DNA from: Listeria weihenstephanensis
Lineage (GTDB): Bacteria > Bacillota > Bacilli > Lactobacillales > Listeriaceae
Length of the DNA stretch: 64,000 bases
Assembly: GCF_003534205.1 (NCBI RefSeq)
Contig: NZ_CP011102.1
Coordinates: 942,036 to 1,006,035, forward strand
Direction of reading: 5' to 3'
Notes under the pieces: generated by a model
What the model was told of the DNA's origin: nothing
Seen by the model: the letters and a program-made list of their open reading frames with translations, nothing else
Database searches by the model: none
Part shown: piece after piece, positions 8,438-17,750 of the stretch
Numbering within the stretch: the stretch's first letter is position 1
Layout: each line of letters begins with the position of its first letter
Position numbers and translations under genes: made by a program

Positions 8438-9886
8438 TTAAAGTAGTTCATCTTCTTGATGTGTTTTAGCGTCTAAATAGGCGTCAAGCATCTGCCAATC
8501 GCGTGATGTTGGATTCGTATTCCAGACAAGTTGCGGAATCTCACTACGAGGAAGTGGTAGATCGGTAATGATAAAATCAGCTTGCGGATGCCCACCGCCG
8601 ACAATAATGAGTTGCTGCACTGAATAGCGTGAGCGAATTGTCTTCTTCACAAGATCCTCCCATAAAAATCCGTTTTGCGAGAAAATTTTAGCGGTTAAAG
8701 TAGGAGGTCGATTGGTGCGTTCTATCGCAGTTTGGATACTAATTCCGATACGATACATCAAAACATCCTGATTTTCATGTAGATAAGCATACATCGGTTC
8801 TTTGGAGAACTTATGAAAGATAGCCGCAATTTCCCGTTCTAAATCAGGGGATAAAACATGTTCTTCCGTGATTAAAAAACGTTCTTGTGCCAAGAAAAGC
8901 GGACATTCCACGGCATGAAACATGGCGAATGTATCGATGAGGCTCACTAGTAGGTCATTTGCGTCCCAGCCGGTCTGAGGTAGAACATTAAAGATAGATT
9001 CTACGAGCTGGTATGTAACGGGTGTTGTTTCCTTACAAACCTTGATTCGATAAGCCTTAGACTCCTCGCTTGTATACGATTTGGAGCAAAAGAAAATACA
9101 GGAAATGATGAAGATTGATTCCGCTTCAGAAATCTGAATTTGCAGTTCATCGGCAAGCATTTTGAAACTACTTACAAGATCGTTCTTGGCATTAAAAATT
9201 TCCCATGTCTTAGTTGTCCGTTCTCCGCGAATATCAATTGGATAGCCTCGTTTGATTCGTGTTAAGGAAAGCCCAATCCACGCGGCATATTGAATTTTAG
9301 CAGCTGGTGAGAAATATATATCCAATTTTCTCATAATATCCTCAATAAAGCTATCAATGATTTCAAAACGAATATCAATAAAGAAAAGATCGCGTGCTGG
9401 ATAAGCATTAAAAAAGAGATCATAGTATAAAAAACGGATTTGTGATTCCTTCCCAATGAGATGTAGTGGCTTATTCTCGAGCTTCAAATGGATGGATTCC
9501 AAATAGCGATCAACAGGTGCTAGCTTGCGATAGATGGTAGCTGGGCTAACGAAATTTTCTTTACACCACGCGGCAAGTGAAAGCTCTTTTTCATCATAAA
9601 TATCGTAACATAGTCGGAATAAATAGGTTTCGGAAAAGAAAGCAGAAAACAAGTGAATAAAATTTTCATCGAGTGGTTTTTCAAGACAGATACCCTCGAT
9701 TGTATTGACGAGGTGCCATTTGTCTGGCAATGCAAGATCTAGATTTTTAATATCACGCGCAAGTGTTTTTTTAGAGCAATTCACGCGCTCACAAATTTCT
9801 TGACGATCCCAGATTTTATAATCAGATAACAGGACTTTAATAATGAGCAATTGCCGTTCCTTATCTTTTTCTAAAATACCGTTCAT
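8438..9886 (-). CDS. Mga/AtxA-like transcriptional regulator
   Basis: The start is taken as the ATG at 9886, which has AGGATG upstream; an open extension toward 10186 contains no site and is not like the family. The 482-residue protein begins MNGILEKDKERQLLIIKVLL and has an N-terminal winged helix (RQEICERVNCSKKTLARDIKNL, about residues 25-48), a second Mga-type helix-turn-helix (WCKENFVSPATIYRKLAPVDRYL), PRD-like helical middle segments and an EIIB-like end. Such proteins are usually phosphorylation-sensitive activators of surface or virulence genes. A second family member is at 36.3 kb. The target is unknown. Confidence 0.75.
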   Translation of the reverse strand: MNGILEKDKERQLLIIKVLLSDYKIWDRQEICERVNCSKKTLARDIKNLDLALPDKWHLVNTIEGICLEKPLDENFIHLFSAFFSETYLFRLCYDIYDEKELSLAAWCKENFVSPATIYRKLAPVDRYLESIHLKLENKPLHLIGKESQIRFLYYDLFFNAYPARDLFFIDIRFEIIDSFIEDIMRKLDIYFSPAAKIQYAAWIGLSLTRIKRGYPIDIRGERTTKTWEIFNAKNDLVSSFKMLADELQIQISEAESIFIISCIFFCSKSYTSEESKAYRIKVCKETTPVTYQLVESIFNVLPQTGWDANDLLVSLIDTFAMFHAVECPLFLAQERFLITEEHVLSPDLEREIAAIFHKFSKEPMYAYLHENQDVLMYRIGISIQTAIERTNRPPTLTAKIFSQNGFLWEDLVKKTIRSRYSVQQLIIVGGGHPQADFIITDLPLPRSEIPQLVWNTNPTSRDWQMLDAYLDAKTHQEDELL

Positions 9887-9987
9887 GATGCATTCATCCT
9901 TTCTTGAGTTATAAAACTTCTTATTTTTGCCGTTGCCCAAAGTCAAGTTTGAGACATATCGCCCTTTTTTAGTTGGCGCATATCGTT

Positions 9988-9993
9988 TACAAT
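9988..9993 (+). promoter_or_regulatory. -10 element of the GntR-like gene
   Basis: TACAAT lies 35 bp before the ATG at 10029. A transcript starting near 10000 could not use the upstream GTG at 9996, which supports the later start. Confidence 0.4.
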
Positions 9994-10028
9994 GAGTGAG
10001 AGAACAATATGAGATAAAGCAGGTAATA

Positions 10029-10679
10029 ATGATGATATTAAACAATGAACGAGTCGCAGATGAGATATACGCAGCTATTAAGGCCGATGTTCTTTGCCAG
10101 AAATACAAAATAGGCGACACGATTGAGGTGCAAAATTTGGCAGCTGAATTTGGTGTGTCGAGTAATATCGCCGAGCAAGCGCTCATATTGTTGTGTCAAA
10201 GAGGACTGCTGAACGAGATTTCAACGAATATGTATTGTGTGAAGGAAACGCATGGTCAAGAGTTTTATTATTCGGGTAGATTTCAGATCATGTTTTTAAA
10301 CATGGAGTATATTATCCAGAAGCTAAAAGAGATGAACGTTCCAATTTCGAAAAAAACGCTTAAACAGTCGCTAGAAAGTATGAAGATGGGACTTGAAAAT
10401 GGTGATTATAAGTCCTATGTAGTTTCGTGTGAGCAGTTTTATTTGGAACTTTGCAAGCAGGCGAAAATGCGTATTTTAGGTAAAAGTTTAAAAGCGATTA
10501 ATAATCAGTTGACAGAATTTGATAATATATTTGGTAAGAAGTTTTTATTGACTTCAGCCCAATGTACAGTAGAGGCTGTGGGACTTCTTTTAATGGCGTT
10601 AGAAGATCGAGATTATGATCGGGCAACCGATGTGATCCAGCAATTGTATCAATATTATATTTCGTTATTAATAGATTAG
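10029..10679 (+). CDS. GntR-like transcriptional regulator
   Basis: The protein (216 residues from the ATG at 10029; a GTG at 9996 is a less likely start) has an N-terminal winged helix with VADEIYAAIKADVL, KIGDTIEVQNLAAEFGVSSN and IAEQALILLCQRGLL, matching the GntR pattern. The C-terminal 140 residues are helical and resemble the FCD (FadR C-terminal) effector domain, but metal-binding histidines are not obvious. It is transcribed divergently from the Mga-like gene. It may control that neighbour; no direct evidence is visible. Confidence 0.65.
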   Translation: MMILNNERVADEIYAAIKADVLCQKYKIGDTIEVQNLAAEFGVSSNIAEQALILLCQRGLLNEISTNMYCVKETHGQEFYYSGRFQIMFLNMEYIIQKLKEMNVPISKKTLKQSLESMKMGLENGDYKSYVVSCEQFYLELCKQAKMRILGKSLKAINNQLTEFDNIFGKKFLLTSAQCTVEAVGLLLMALEDRDYDRATDVIQQLYQYYISLLID

Positions 10680-10777
10680 TCCACTCCACTCCTTCTTATA
10701 GTAGCGCTTTCTGTGGGATAATGCCATTATAATATCGCGATTTGTGGGATTTTTTTTGATATAGTAAATAGTTGTAC

Positions 10778-10824
10778 AAAAATAGCCCTTGGTGTAGATA
10801 AGACTACATGAAGGGCTATTTTTT
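10778..10824. terminator. bidirectional terminator between convergent regulators
   Basis: AAAAATAGCCCTT and AAGGGCTATTTTTT form a strong stem with A- and T-tracts on both sides, serving the GntR-like gene (+) and regA copy 1 (-). Confidence 0.85.
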
Positions 10825-10829
10825 GTGGT

Positions 10830-11468
10830 TTATTTACTGATAAGAAGTACGCGCGAATTAAAGAGTACACGATCTTCATCTGCTAATTGTTGTAAATGTG
10901 TAGTTAGCGTACTAAGACTAACACCAGCGTAGTTCGCAATCATTTTCCTTGAAAAATATCTTGGTAGCTCGATCATATCTTGGTCATCTGCTTTTGGATT
11001 GTAACGTGTCGCTAATGTGTGGATAAACGCTGCAATCATATTTTTCGTATCTAAAGTTGCTTGTGTTTGCTTCTTTTCTAAACGGCGTTGAATCGTCTGT
11101 AACATATGGTAATGCTGTAATTGAATCTCTGAATTCTGCGCGATTTTGTTAAATACATCACTCTGTGCAAATCTCCAAACCGTCACTTCGTCTGTCAAAG
11201 CTTTTCCAAATAGTTGGCTAGAGTACACATTGTAATCCAGTAAATCCCCTTCGCCAGCAAAATCGATCGCTACATTTGTATTGGAGAAAATACCAGCAAC
11301 ACCAGCTACAATCACAAAGATATAAGGCGTGTTGTTCGTTGCCGTTAATTCGATTTTGTCATTCTTTTTTAAGTCCAATCTTTCCTTGGCGATATCTGAT
11401 TCGATTAAAGAAGTAAGGAACTTCCCAGCTTGTATCTTTGTATCTAAAGTTAATGTATTTGTTTTCAT
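10830..11468 (-). CDS. PrfA-like Crp/Fnr regulator RegA, copy 1
   Basis: The 212-residue protein has a Crp-type beta-roll in the first 120 residues (IVAGVAGIF, IDFAGEGDLLDYN), a dimerisation helix (QHYHMLQTIQRRLEKKQ) and a winged helix-turn-helix at about 165-205 (YFSRKMIANYAGVSLSTLTTHLQQL). No cysteine cluster for Fe-S and no cAMP phosphate-binding signature are seen, as in PrfA. AGGAGGAG precedes the ATG. It is closely similar along its whole length to the gene at 19211-19849. It is divergent from the secreted repeat-protein gene and has a box-plus-extended-minus-10 promoter shared with three other loci here. Confidence 0.85.
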   Translation of the reverse strand: MKTNTLTLDTKIQAGKFLTSLIESDIAKERLDLKKNDKIELTATNNTPYIFVIVAGVAGIFSNTNVAIDFAGEGDLLDYNVYSSQLFGKALTDEVTVWRFAQSDVFNKIAQNSEIQLQHYHMLQTIQRRLEKKQTQATLDTKNMIAAFIHTLATRYNPKADDQDMIELPRYFSRKMIANYAGVSLSTLTTHLQQLADEDRVLFNSRVLLISK

Positions 11469-11520
11469 AGTATCTCCTCCTACAATTTTTTATGGCGTTT
11501 CGTTAACTGCCTCTATAACC

Positions 11521-11574
11521 ATTAAACCACGAATACCGAAATTGAGGAATTCATTATTGTCATCGAAATGGACA
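11521..11574 (-). promoter_or_regulatory. PrfA-geometry promoter of regA copy 1
   Basis: Read on the minus strand: TGTC-N9-GACA (11574-11558), the 14-bp box TGACAATAATGAAT (11562-11549), 22 bp, then TTTAAT (11526-11521) preceded by TGG as an extended -10. The same layout recurs at 19893-19946, 20010-20063 and 25261-25314. No conventional -35 is present, which suits activator-dependent initiation. Confidence 0.7.
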
Positions 11575-11606
11575 GAAATGAATGATCAAAGCAGAATTAA
11601 AAAAAT

Positions 11607-11702
11607 AAAGTTCAAAAATTCGACACAAATTGTGGCAAAACGTGCAAAATTGTAAAAAGGGTGCTTGTTTTTTAGCTGTTATGATGTTTATAGGAGGTCG
11701 CT
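11607..11702 (+). repeat. duplicated promoter-leader block, copy 1
   Basis: About 96 bp closely match 20095-20193 upstream of regB, including CGACACAAAT, AAAACGTGCAAAATTGTAAA, TTTTTAGCTGTTAT and TATAGGAGG. In copy 2 the block leads into the regB start codon. Here it leads into a six-codon remnant. Confidence 0.85.
11643..11685 (+). promoter_or_regulatory. promoter with dyad box, upstream of the large secreted protein
   Basis: The box TGCAAAATTGTAAA (11643-11656), with the dyad TGCAA-N2-TTGTA, is followed after 23 bp by the extended -10 TGT-TATGAT (hexamer 11680-11685). The arrangement is conserved at 20131-20173. The box centre lies near -42 of the expected start, a class II Crp/Fnr activator position. 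Confidence 0.6.
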
Positions 11703-11720
11703 ATGATGAAAATCATGTAA
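11703..11720 (+). pseudogene. six-codon remnant at the position of a lost regB
   Basis: Behind a good ribosome site (TAGGAGG) is ATG ATG AAA ATC ATG TAA, encoding MMKIM. In the second cassette the equivalent position starts the 223-residue regB. I infer that copy 1 lost regB and kept its promoter and ribosome site. An alternative is a short leader peptide for the downstream gene, whose start lies 165 bp further on. Confidence 0.5.
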
Positions 11721-11884
11721 AACCTATCCCTGATAAACTTACCTAATAGTTATTACTATCGGAAACTAAGAAGTTTGTTAGAGGCTAACTAAAAAATAGT
11801 AGGTAGTTATTTGATTGAGTATTTAGAAAAATATGTGATTTTCAGGGAGACAAAAACCAAAAAGAAAGAAGGAAACTAAAACAC

Positions 11885-14800
11885 ATGAAAAACATGAAAA
11901 TGAGAAAAGTAATTAGTACACTGGCCATTGCTTCTATGTTAGGAACAACGGTATTAACACCATTAAATGTATTATCGACAAAAGGATACGCTGTACAGAA
12001 GGAAGTTACTGTATCACCTTATTTTGAGTTAAGCAATCCGAATTTAATGACAACATCAATTGAACGAGTATCAACAGCTACGTCGGCGAAACTGAAAAAT
12101 TGGACCACTGGAACGCAAACATCAAACTTGGCCGCAGATACTTATGTATTCACAGAAAGTAGTGGTAGCGTATCAAGTACAGTTGCACCAACGAAGCGAC
12201 TAAGTAGTACTGGAGAAGGCAATTTATCGGTATATAGTGCATCAGGTAACTTTATGATAGCACAGAAAATACCTACAGAAATTGGTAAGGAATATACAGT
12301 GTCGACAAACTTTTCGCAAGCCACAGCAACAGCAACTAGTCATTTTTGGCTAGGAATCATTACACCTGCTAATGTTGCGGAAGATATTAAAATTTCAACA
12401 GGAAGTGGAGTTGCTTCACATACGTTCGTTGCAACAGAAACTACATCACGTATTATGATTCAGTTAGTTTCACCACTAAATGTAGTTAAAACATTAAATC
12501 TAACTGACTTCACTACAGGTAAATCGGACAATCAATTAGCAAAAGAAGCAGTAGCGACCTTAATTAGTACAGATGGTAAAATAAAACCAAACGTAACAGA
12601 TGCTTGGGTTGCTGATGTTCAAAAACAAATTAATTTAGTAGAGAACGCAACACAAAAAGCAGCATTACAAGCACAATTAGATGAAGCGAAAAGTGAATTG
12701 GCAGCGCGTGACGCAGCCATAGCCGCAGAAACGGCGCGTCAAGAAGATGCAGAAGCTGAGTTAAAGGCTCTATTTAATAATAATGATGTATCGGGCACTA
12801 TTAAAACAGAAACAGATGCTAAAGCCATTGCAGGTGCGCAACAACGTATCGATGCTGTAACAGATGCAACGAAAAAAGTAGCATTACAAGCACAACTAGA
12901 CGAAGCTAAAAATCAATTAGCAGCCCGTGAAACAGCGGTAGCAGAAGAAACAGCGCGTCAAGAAGCAGCAACAGCTGAAGTGAAGGCATTATTCAACAAT
13001 AATGATGTAACCGGAACAATCAAAACGGTAACAGACGCCAAAGCCATTGCAGATGCACAAGCACTCATTAATGGTGTGGCAGATACAGCGAAAAAAGCAA
13101 CATTACAAGCGCAACTAGACGAAGCGAAAAGTCAATTGGCAGCGCGTGACGCAGCTATAGCCGCAGAAACAGCGCGTCAAGAAACAGCAGAAACTGAAAT
13201 CAAAGCACTTTTCAACAATAATGATATAACAGGTACAATCAAAACGACAACAGATGCTGGAGCAATTACGGGTGCGCAACAGCGTATCGACGTGGTGACA
13301 GATGCAGCGAAAAAAGCGGAATTACAAGCACAACTAGACGAAGCGAAACGCCAACTAGAAGATCGTGACGGTGAAGCAGCTGTAGAACGCGCACGTCAAG
13401 AAGCAGCGGCAACAGAAATCAAAGTGCTTTTCAACAATAATGATGTGACTGGAACGATCAAAACCGTAACGAATGCGCAAGCAATTGCAGATGCACAACA
13501 ACGTGTCGATGCCGTGACAGATAAAGCGAAAAAAGCGGAATTACAAGGTCAATTAGATGAAGCGAAAGCGCAATTGGCAGCACGCGAGGCAGAAAAAGCA
13601 CGACAAGATGCAGCCGCAACGGAAGTCAAATCGCTATTCAACAACAATGACGTAACTGGAACGATCAAAGCGACGACAGACAATCAAACAATTGCGAGCG
13701 TACAACAACGTGTGGATGCTGTGACAGATACAGCGAAAAAAGCAGAATTACAAGCGAATATCACCGAAGCAAAACGTCAATTAGCAGCTCGTGAAGCAGC
13801 CGCAACAGAAACAGCCGCAGAACAAGCCCGTCAAGAAGCGGCAGCGACAGACATTAAAGCGCTTTTCAACAACAATGATGTAACTGGAACAATCAAAGCA
13901 ACAACAGATGAGAAAGCGATTGAAGATGCACAAAAACGCATCGATGCTGTGACAGATACAGCGAAAAAAGCAGAACTACAAGCACAACTAGACACAGCGA
14001 AACAACAATTGGCGGATCAAAAAGCTGCAGAACAAGCGGAAAATGCCCGTCAAGCTCTTGCTGAAACAGCAGTGAAAGACTTATTCAACAGCGGTAACGT
14101 AAATGGTACGATCAAACTTCTAACGGACGCAGCCGCAATTACAGCCGCAGAAGCATTGGTTAACGCCATCACGAATCCAGCGAAAAAAGCAGAATTACAA
14201 GCGAATATCGTAGAAGCAAAACGTCAATTAGCAGCGAATGAACTAGCCGCGTCAGAAGAAGTAGCGCGTCAAGAAGCAGCCGCAGCGAGCGTGAAAGAAC
14301 TTTTCAACAATAATGATGTGACTGGAACGATCAAAACAACAACGAATGAAAAAGCCATTGCAGATGCTCAAAAATTAGTAGACGCAATCACGAATCCAAC
14401 TGAAAAAGCAGCCGTTCAAGCACAATTGGATGAAGCGAAACGTCAATTAGCAGAGCAACAAGCAGCTATTGTGGCGGCAGAAAAAGCTCGTCAAGACGCA
14501 GCAACAAAAGCGATTGATGATCTATTCCGTAGTAGTGCACATTTAGCATTGAAAGATCCAACTATCCAAACAGATCTAGACAAAGCGAAAGAATTGCTTG
14601 ATTTAGTAACCGATCCAGCAGTAAAACGCGCATTGGAAACAGAACTTGCGAAAGCTACCGATTTATTAGCAGATCGCGCAGCCGCAGAGAAAGCTGTTAA
14701 CGATCTATTCACAACGACAGATCATACAGCAATCAAAACAACAACAACAACACAAACAACGATTAACCGTGCGGAAGCAGCCGTGAGTAAATTGCCAAAT

Positions 14801-17254
14801 GGCGATTTAAGAGATGCTTTACTTGCAGAAATCGATAAAGCCCAAGCATTCTTAGACGAGGCAGCAGCATCTGCGGCAGAAGCAAGTGCCACGGTCACAA
14901 TCAACAGCGGAAACCGTACCATCTTAACAACGGAAAGCGTACAATTAGATGCGATTACAGCCAGCAAACTAGGAACTACATGGACATCATCTAATCCCGA
15001 AATTGCAAGCATTGACGCGACAGGTAAAATAGTCGGTTTAAGCGCAGGTAAAACAGTCATCACCGCGACGCTTGCCAATGGTAAAAACAGTTCCATTGAA
15101 ATCCGCGTTTACACATCCGTAGCCGAAGCAACAGCAGCCGTGAATAAATTATTCACAAATGACGCACATACTGCCACGGCAACAGATATTACACAACAAA
15201 AAATCAATAACGCGAAGAAATTAGTCAACGGTATCGAAGACGTTGTGACAAAACAAGCGTTACTCAAAGAAATTGAAAAAGCAGAACAAATGGTTGCGGA
15301 CCAACTTGTAGCAGCAGAAAAAGCACGCCAAGATGCAGCAAGCGACGCAGTTAAAAACCTCGTAGACGCAACGAATAACATCAAACCAGCAACAGATGCA
15401 GCAGCGATTGCCGATGCACAAAAACTTGTAGATGCCGTGACAGATACAGCGAAGAAAGCAGAACTACAAGCACAACTAGATGACGTAGCGAAGCAATTGG
15501 CAGAACGAGAAGCAGCAGAAAAAGCAACACAAGCCGTACAAGCACTATTCGATGCGGATACAGTTATCAACAGCACGACAGACGAAGCCGCAATTGAAGC
15601 CGCACAAGCACTTGTAAACGAAGTAAAAGACGCAGCGAAAAAAGCAGAATTACAAACACAACTAGACGAAGCAGCGAAACAATTAATAGCACGTCAAGCA
15701 TCCGAAGTAGCCACACAAACAGTTGAAGACCTATTCGGTTCCGATAACGTGATCAAACCAACCACAGATGAAGCAGCGATTGCAGCAGCACAAGAAGTGA
15801 TCAACGCCCTAACAGACGAAACGAAAAAAGCAGAACTACAAACACAACTAGACGAAGCAGCGAAACAACTGACAGAACGTCAAGAAGCAGAGAAAGCTGA
15901 AGCAGAACGTTTAGTCGCTGAAAAAGCAACACAAGCTGTACAAGCATTATTCGATGCGAATGATGTCATCAATAGCACAACAGACGAAGCCTCAATTGCT
16001 GCAGCACAAGCACTCGTAAACGAAGTAAAAGATGAAGCGAAGAAGGCAGAATTACAAACACAACTAGACGAAGCAACGAAACAATTAGTAGCGCGCCAAG
16101 CATCTGATGCAGCTGCACAAACAGTTGAAGACCTATTCGGTTCCGATAATGCGATCAAACCAACAACAGACGAGGCAGCAATTGCAGCAGCACAAAAAGT
16201 GATCAACGCTTTAACAGATGAAGCGAAGAAAGCAGAATTACAAACACAACTAGACGAAGCCGCGAAACAATTGGCAGAACGTCAAGCAGCAGAGAAAGCC
16301 GAAGCAGAACGCTTAGCCGCTGATAAAGCAGTCAACGCGTTATTCCAAGGCAACAATCCAGCCAATGACATTGCAACAACATTGACACAAGATACAATCA
16401 AACAAGCGAAAGAATTGGTAGCTGCGGTAACAGATCCAGCAACGAAAGCAGCCCTAGAAGCAAGCATTGCCAAAGCACAAACACAACTAGATGCGATCAT
16501 TCCAATCGTTGGACAAGCAACGAAGTATACACTTGGCGACTTTTACATCTCAGGCACATACACAGGAGCTGCAACAGGTATGAGTGTGGACGTTAATGGT
16601 AAACGTTACTACGGCGGAACAGTAGAAAATGGCGTATTGAAATTCTATGGTTTGGATAAAATCGCACAAGTAGGCGATGTAGTGACAGTCAACCTATACG
16701 ACAGCAACAAACAAATCAAAACTTCATTCCCAGTACAAGTCGTAGAACCATTGAAAGTCACACTTGCTGATTACAAACTTGGTGAAAATTACATCCAAGC
16801 AACATACAATAACTCCGATGTAACAAGAATAGGCGTTGTTGTAGATGGCAAGAAATACTGGGGTGGAGATGTTGCGAATGGTAACATCAAATTCTACGCC
16901 CTAGACAAAATCAAATCCGCAGATTCTGTAGTTACTATGAATTACTACGATGCGAGTAACAATCTACTAGCATCGAAAGCGCTAAAAATTCAAGCAGCTT
17001 ACGAAGGTGAGGTAACAACTGCAGACTTGAAACTAACAGATACAAACATCAAAGGTACATTCACAGGCGACATCAAACAAGTAGCAATCTCTGTGAACGG
17101 CAAAATGTACTATGGTGGGACGATCGCAGCAAACGGCATGTACAAATTCTACACACTCGACAAAAAAATCACAGCGACAGATGAAGTTATCGTTTACGGC
17201 TACAGCCCAGATAATAAGAAAATCGCCGAAAAAGTAGTAACTATCTCTGAATAA
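11885..17254 (+). CDS. large secreted helical-repeat protein (Cry1Ac D-VI-like repeats, Ig-like C-terminus)
   Basis: The 1,789-residue protein has a Sec signal peptide (MKNMKMRKVISTLAIASMLG, cleavage probably near residue 37), an N-terminal beta-rich domain to about 210, then some 18 helical repeats of about 65-75 residues of the kind annotated in Listeria as Cry1Ac domain D-VI-related (pattern LFNNNDVTGTIK, AIADAQ, KKAELQAQLDEAKRQLAAR). A single Big_2-like Ig domain (about 1000-1080, TWTSSNPEIASIDATGKIVG) splits the array after repeat 11. Three Ig-like domains of about 75 residues (GKRYYGGTVENG pattern) end the protein. There is no LPXTG, so it is secreted or bound non-covalently. A function as adhesin or matrix scaffold is inference. 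GAAGGA precedes the ATG. Confidence 0.85.
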   Translation: MKNMKMRKVISTLAIASMLGTTVLTPLNVLSTKGYAVQKEVTVSPYFELSNPNLMTTSIERVSTATSAKLKNWTTGTQTSNLAADTYVFTESSGSVSSTVAPTKRLSSTGEGNLSVYSASGNFMIAQKIPTEIGKEYTVSTNFSQATATATSHFWLGIITPANVAEDIKISTGSGVASHTFVATETTSRIMIQLVSPLNVVKTLNLTDFTTGKSDNQLAKEAVATLISTDGKIKPNVTDAWVADVQKQINLVENATQKAALQAQLDEAKSELAARDAAIAAETARQEDAEAELKALFNNNDVSGTIKTETDAKAIAGAQQRIDAVTDATKKVALQAQLDEAKNQLAARETAVAEETARQEAATAEVKALFNNNDVTGTIKTVTDAKAIADAQALINGVADTAKKATLQAQLDEAKSQLAARDAAIAAETARQETAETEIKALFNNNDITGTIKTTTDAGAITGAQQRIDVVTDAAKKAELQAQLDEAKRQLEDRDGEAAVERARQEAAATEIKVLFNNNDVTGTIKTVTNAQAIADAQQRVDAVTDKAKKAELQGQLDEAKAQLAAREAEKARQDAAATEVKSLFNNNDVTGTIKATTDNQTIASVQQRVDAVTDTAKKAELQANITEAKRQLAAREAAATETAAEQARQEAAATDIKALFNNNDVTGTIKATTDEKAIEDAQKRIDAVTDTAKKAELQAQLDTAKQQLADQKAAEQAENARQALAETAVKDLFNSGNVNGTIKLLTDAAAITAAEALVNAITNPAKKAELQANIVEAKRQLAANELAASEEVARQEAAAASVKELFNNNDVTGTIKTTTNEKAIADAQKLVDAITNPTEKAAVQAQLDEAKRQLAEQQAAIVAAEKARQDAATKAIDDLFRSSAHLALKDPTIQTDLDKAKELLDLVTDPAVKRALETELAKATDLLADRAAAEKAVNDLFTTTDHTAIKTTTTTQTTINRAEAAVSKLPNGDLRDALLAEIDKAQAFLDEAAASAAEASATVTINSGNRTILTTESVQLDAITASKLGTTWTSSNPEIASIDATGKIVGLSAGKTVITATLANGKNSSIEIRVYTSVAEATAAVNKLFTNDAHTATATDITQQKINNAKKLVNGIEDVVTKQALLKEIEKAEQMVADQLVAAEKARQDAASDAVKNLVDATNNIKPATDAAAIADAQKLVDAVTDTAKKAELQAQLDDVAKQLAEREAAEKATQAVQALFDADTVINSTTDEAAIEAAQALVNEVKDAAKKAELQTQLDEAAKQLIARQASEVATQTVEDLFGSDNVIKPTTDEAAIAAAQEVINALTDETKKAELQTQLDEAAKQLTERQEAEKAEAERLVAEKATQAVQALFDANDVINSTTDEASIAAAQALVNEVKDEAKKAELQTQLDEATKQLVARQASDAAAQTVEDLFGSDNAIKPTTDEAAIAAAQKVINALTDEAKKAELQTQLDEAAKQLAERQAAEKAEAERLAADKAVNALFQGNNPANDIATTLTQDTIKQAKELVAAVTDPATKAALEASIAKAQTQLDAIIPIVGQATKYTLGDFYISGTYTGAATGMSVDVNGKRYYGGTVENGVLKFYGLDKIAQVGDVVTVNLYDSNKQIKTSFPVQVVEPLKVTLADYKLGENYIQATYNNSDVTRIGVVVDGKKYWGGDVANGNIKFYALDKIKSADSVVTMNYYDASNNLLASKALKIQAAYEGEVTTADLKLTDTNIKGTFTGDIKQVAISVNGKMYYGGTIAANGMYKFYTLDKKITATDEVIVYGYSPDNKKIAEKVVTISE
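15527..16332 (+). repeat. 402-bp two-unit tandem duplication within the repeat array
   Basis: Helical repeats 14-15 and 16-17 form a pair-wise higher-order repeat: the TQAVQALFDA units start at 15527 and 15929, exactly 402 bp apart, and each is followed by a TVEDLFGSDN unit. This indicates expansion by unequal recombination of two-repeat blocks. Confidence 0.8.
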
Positions 17255-17270
17255 GTATTTTTAGAACGAC

Positions 17271-17312
17271 AAAAAAGATCACAATTAGCTTAGCTTAATT
17301 GTGATCTTTTTA
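17271..17312. terminator. terminator after the large secreted protein, intron target
   Basis: AAAAGATCACAATTA and TAATTGTGATCTTTT form a nearly perfect 15-bp stem with a 7-8 nt loop. A- and T-runs on both sides make it usable from both strands. The group II intron begins directly after its T-tract at 17313. Confidence 0.9.
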
Positions 17313-17750
17313 GTGCGCCCAGCATGCGCAAATGCTAGGTGGTGAAAGTCCACTACAGACTTGGCAGTAGGAACTGTTAGCTCAAGGCAAGGGTGTCCAA
17401 CGCGTGCGTAGAATCTGAAGGAAGCCAGCGGCAAAATCCCGAGCTGACGAACAGAAATTGCATAGAAGGCTGTGCGAAGACGGATGAGATTGCCAAACAA
17501 ATCAAAGTCCAATACTGCCCGAATCTTCCACAGTAAATGCAGTGGCTACATGGGAGGAAAGTATTTGCGCTTACCTGGGGAGGTCTTGTGAGGGCTTCCG
17601 TCAAGAAGGACGGCATGTCCTACAGAAGCAAGGGGATCAAGTGATGGTCCTTTGAATCACAAGAAGTCAGCAGACGCCATAGTAGTATCAACTTTATTGA
17701 TATGAAGGGCTGAACAATAGTCAATCTTGAAAACAATGGAGGTGGAGAGG

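Noticed and set aside
9941-9956. Box-like AGTCAAGTTTGAGACA between the Mga-like and GntR-like genes as a fifth regulon site
   Set aside because: The half-site spacing is N8 rather than N9, and the distance to the -10 at 9988 is 33 bp rather than 22; no suitable -10 exists on the minus strand.
8438-10186. 582-residue version of the Mga-like regulator starting at 10186
   Set aside because: The extra 100 residues have no ribosome site, overlap the divergent GntR-like gene and its promoter, and do not look like the family; the ATG at 9886 is well placed.
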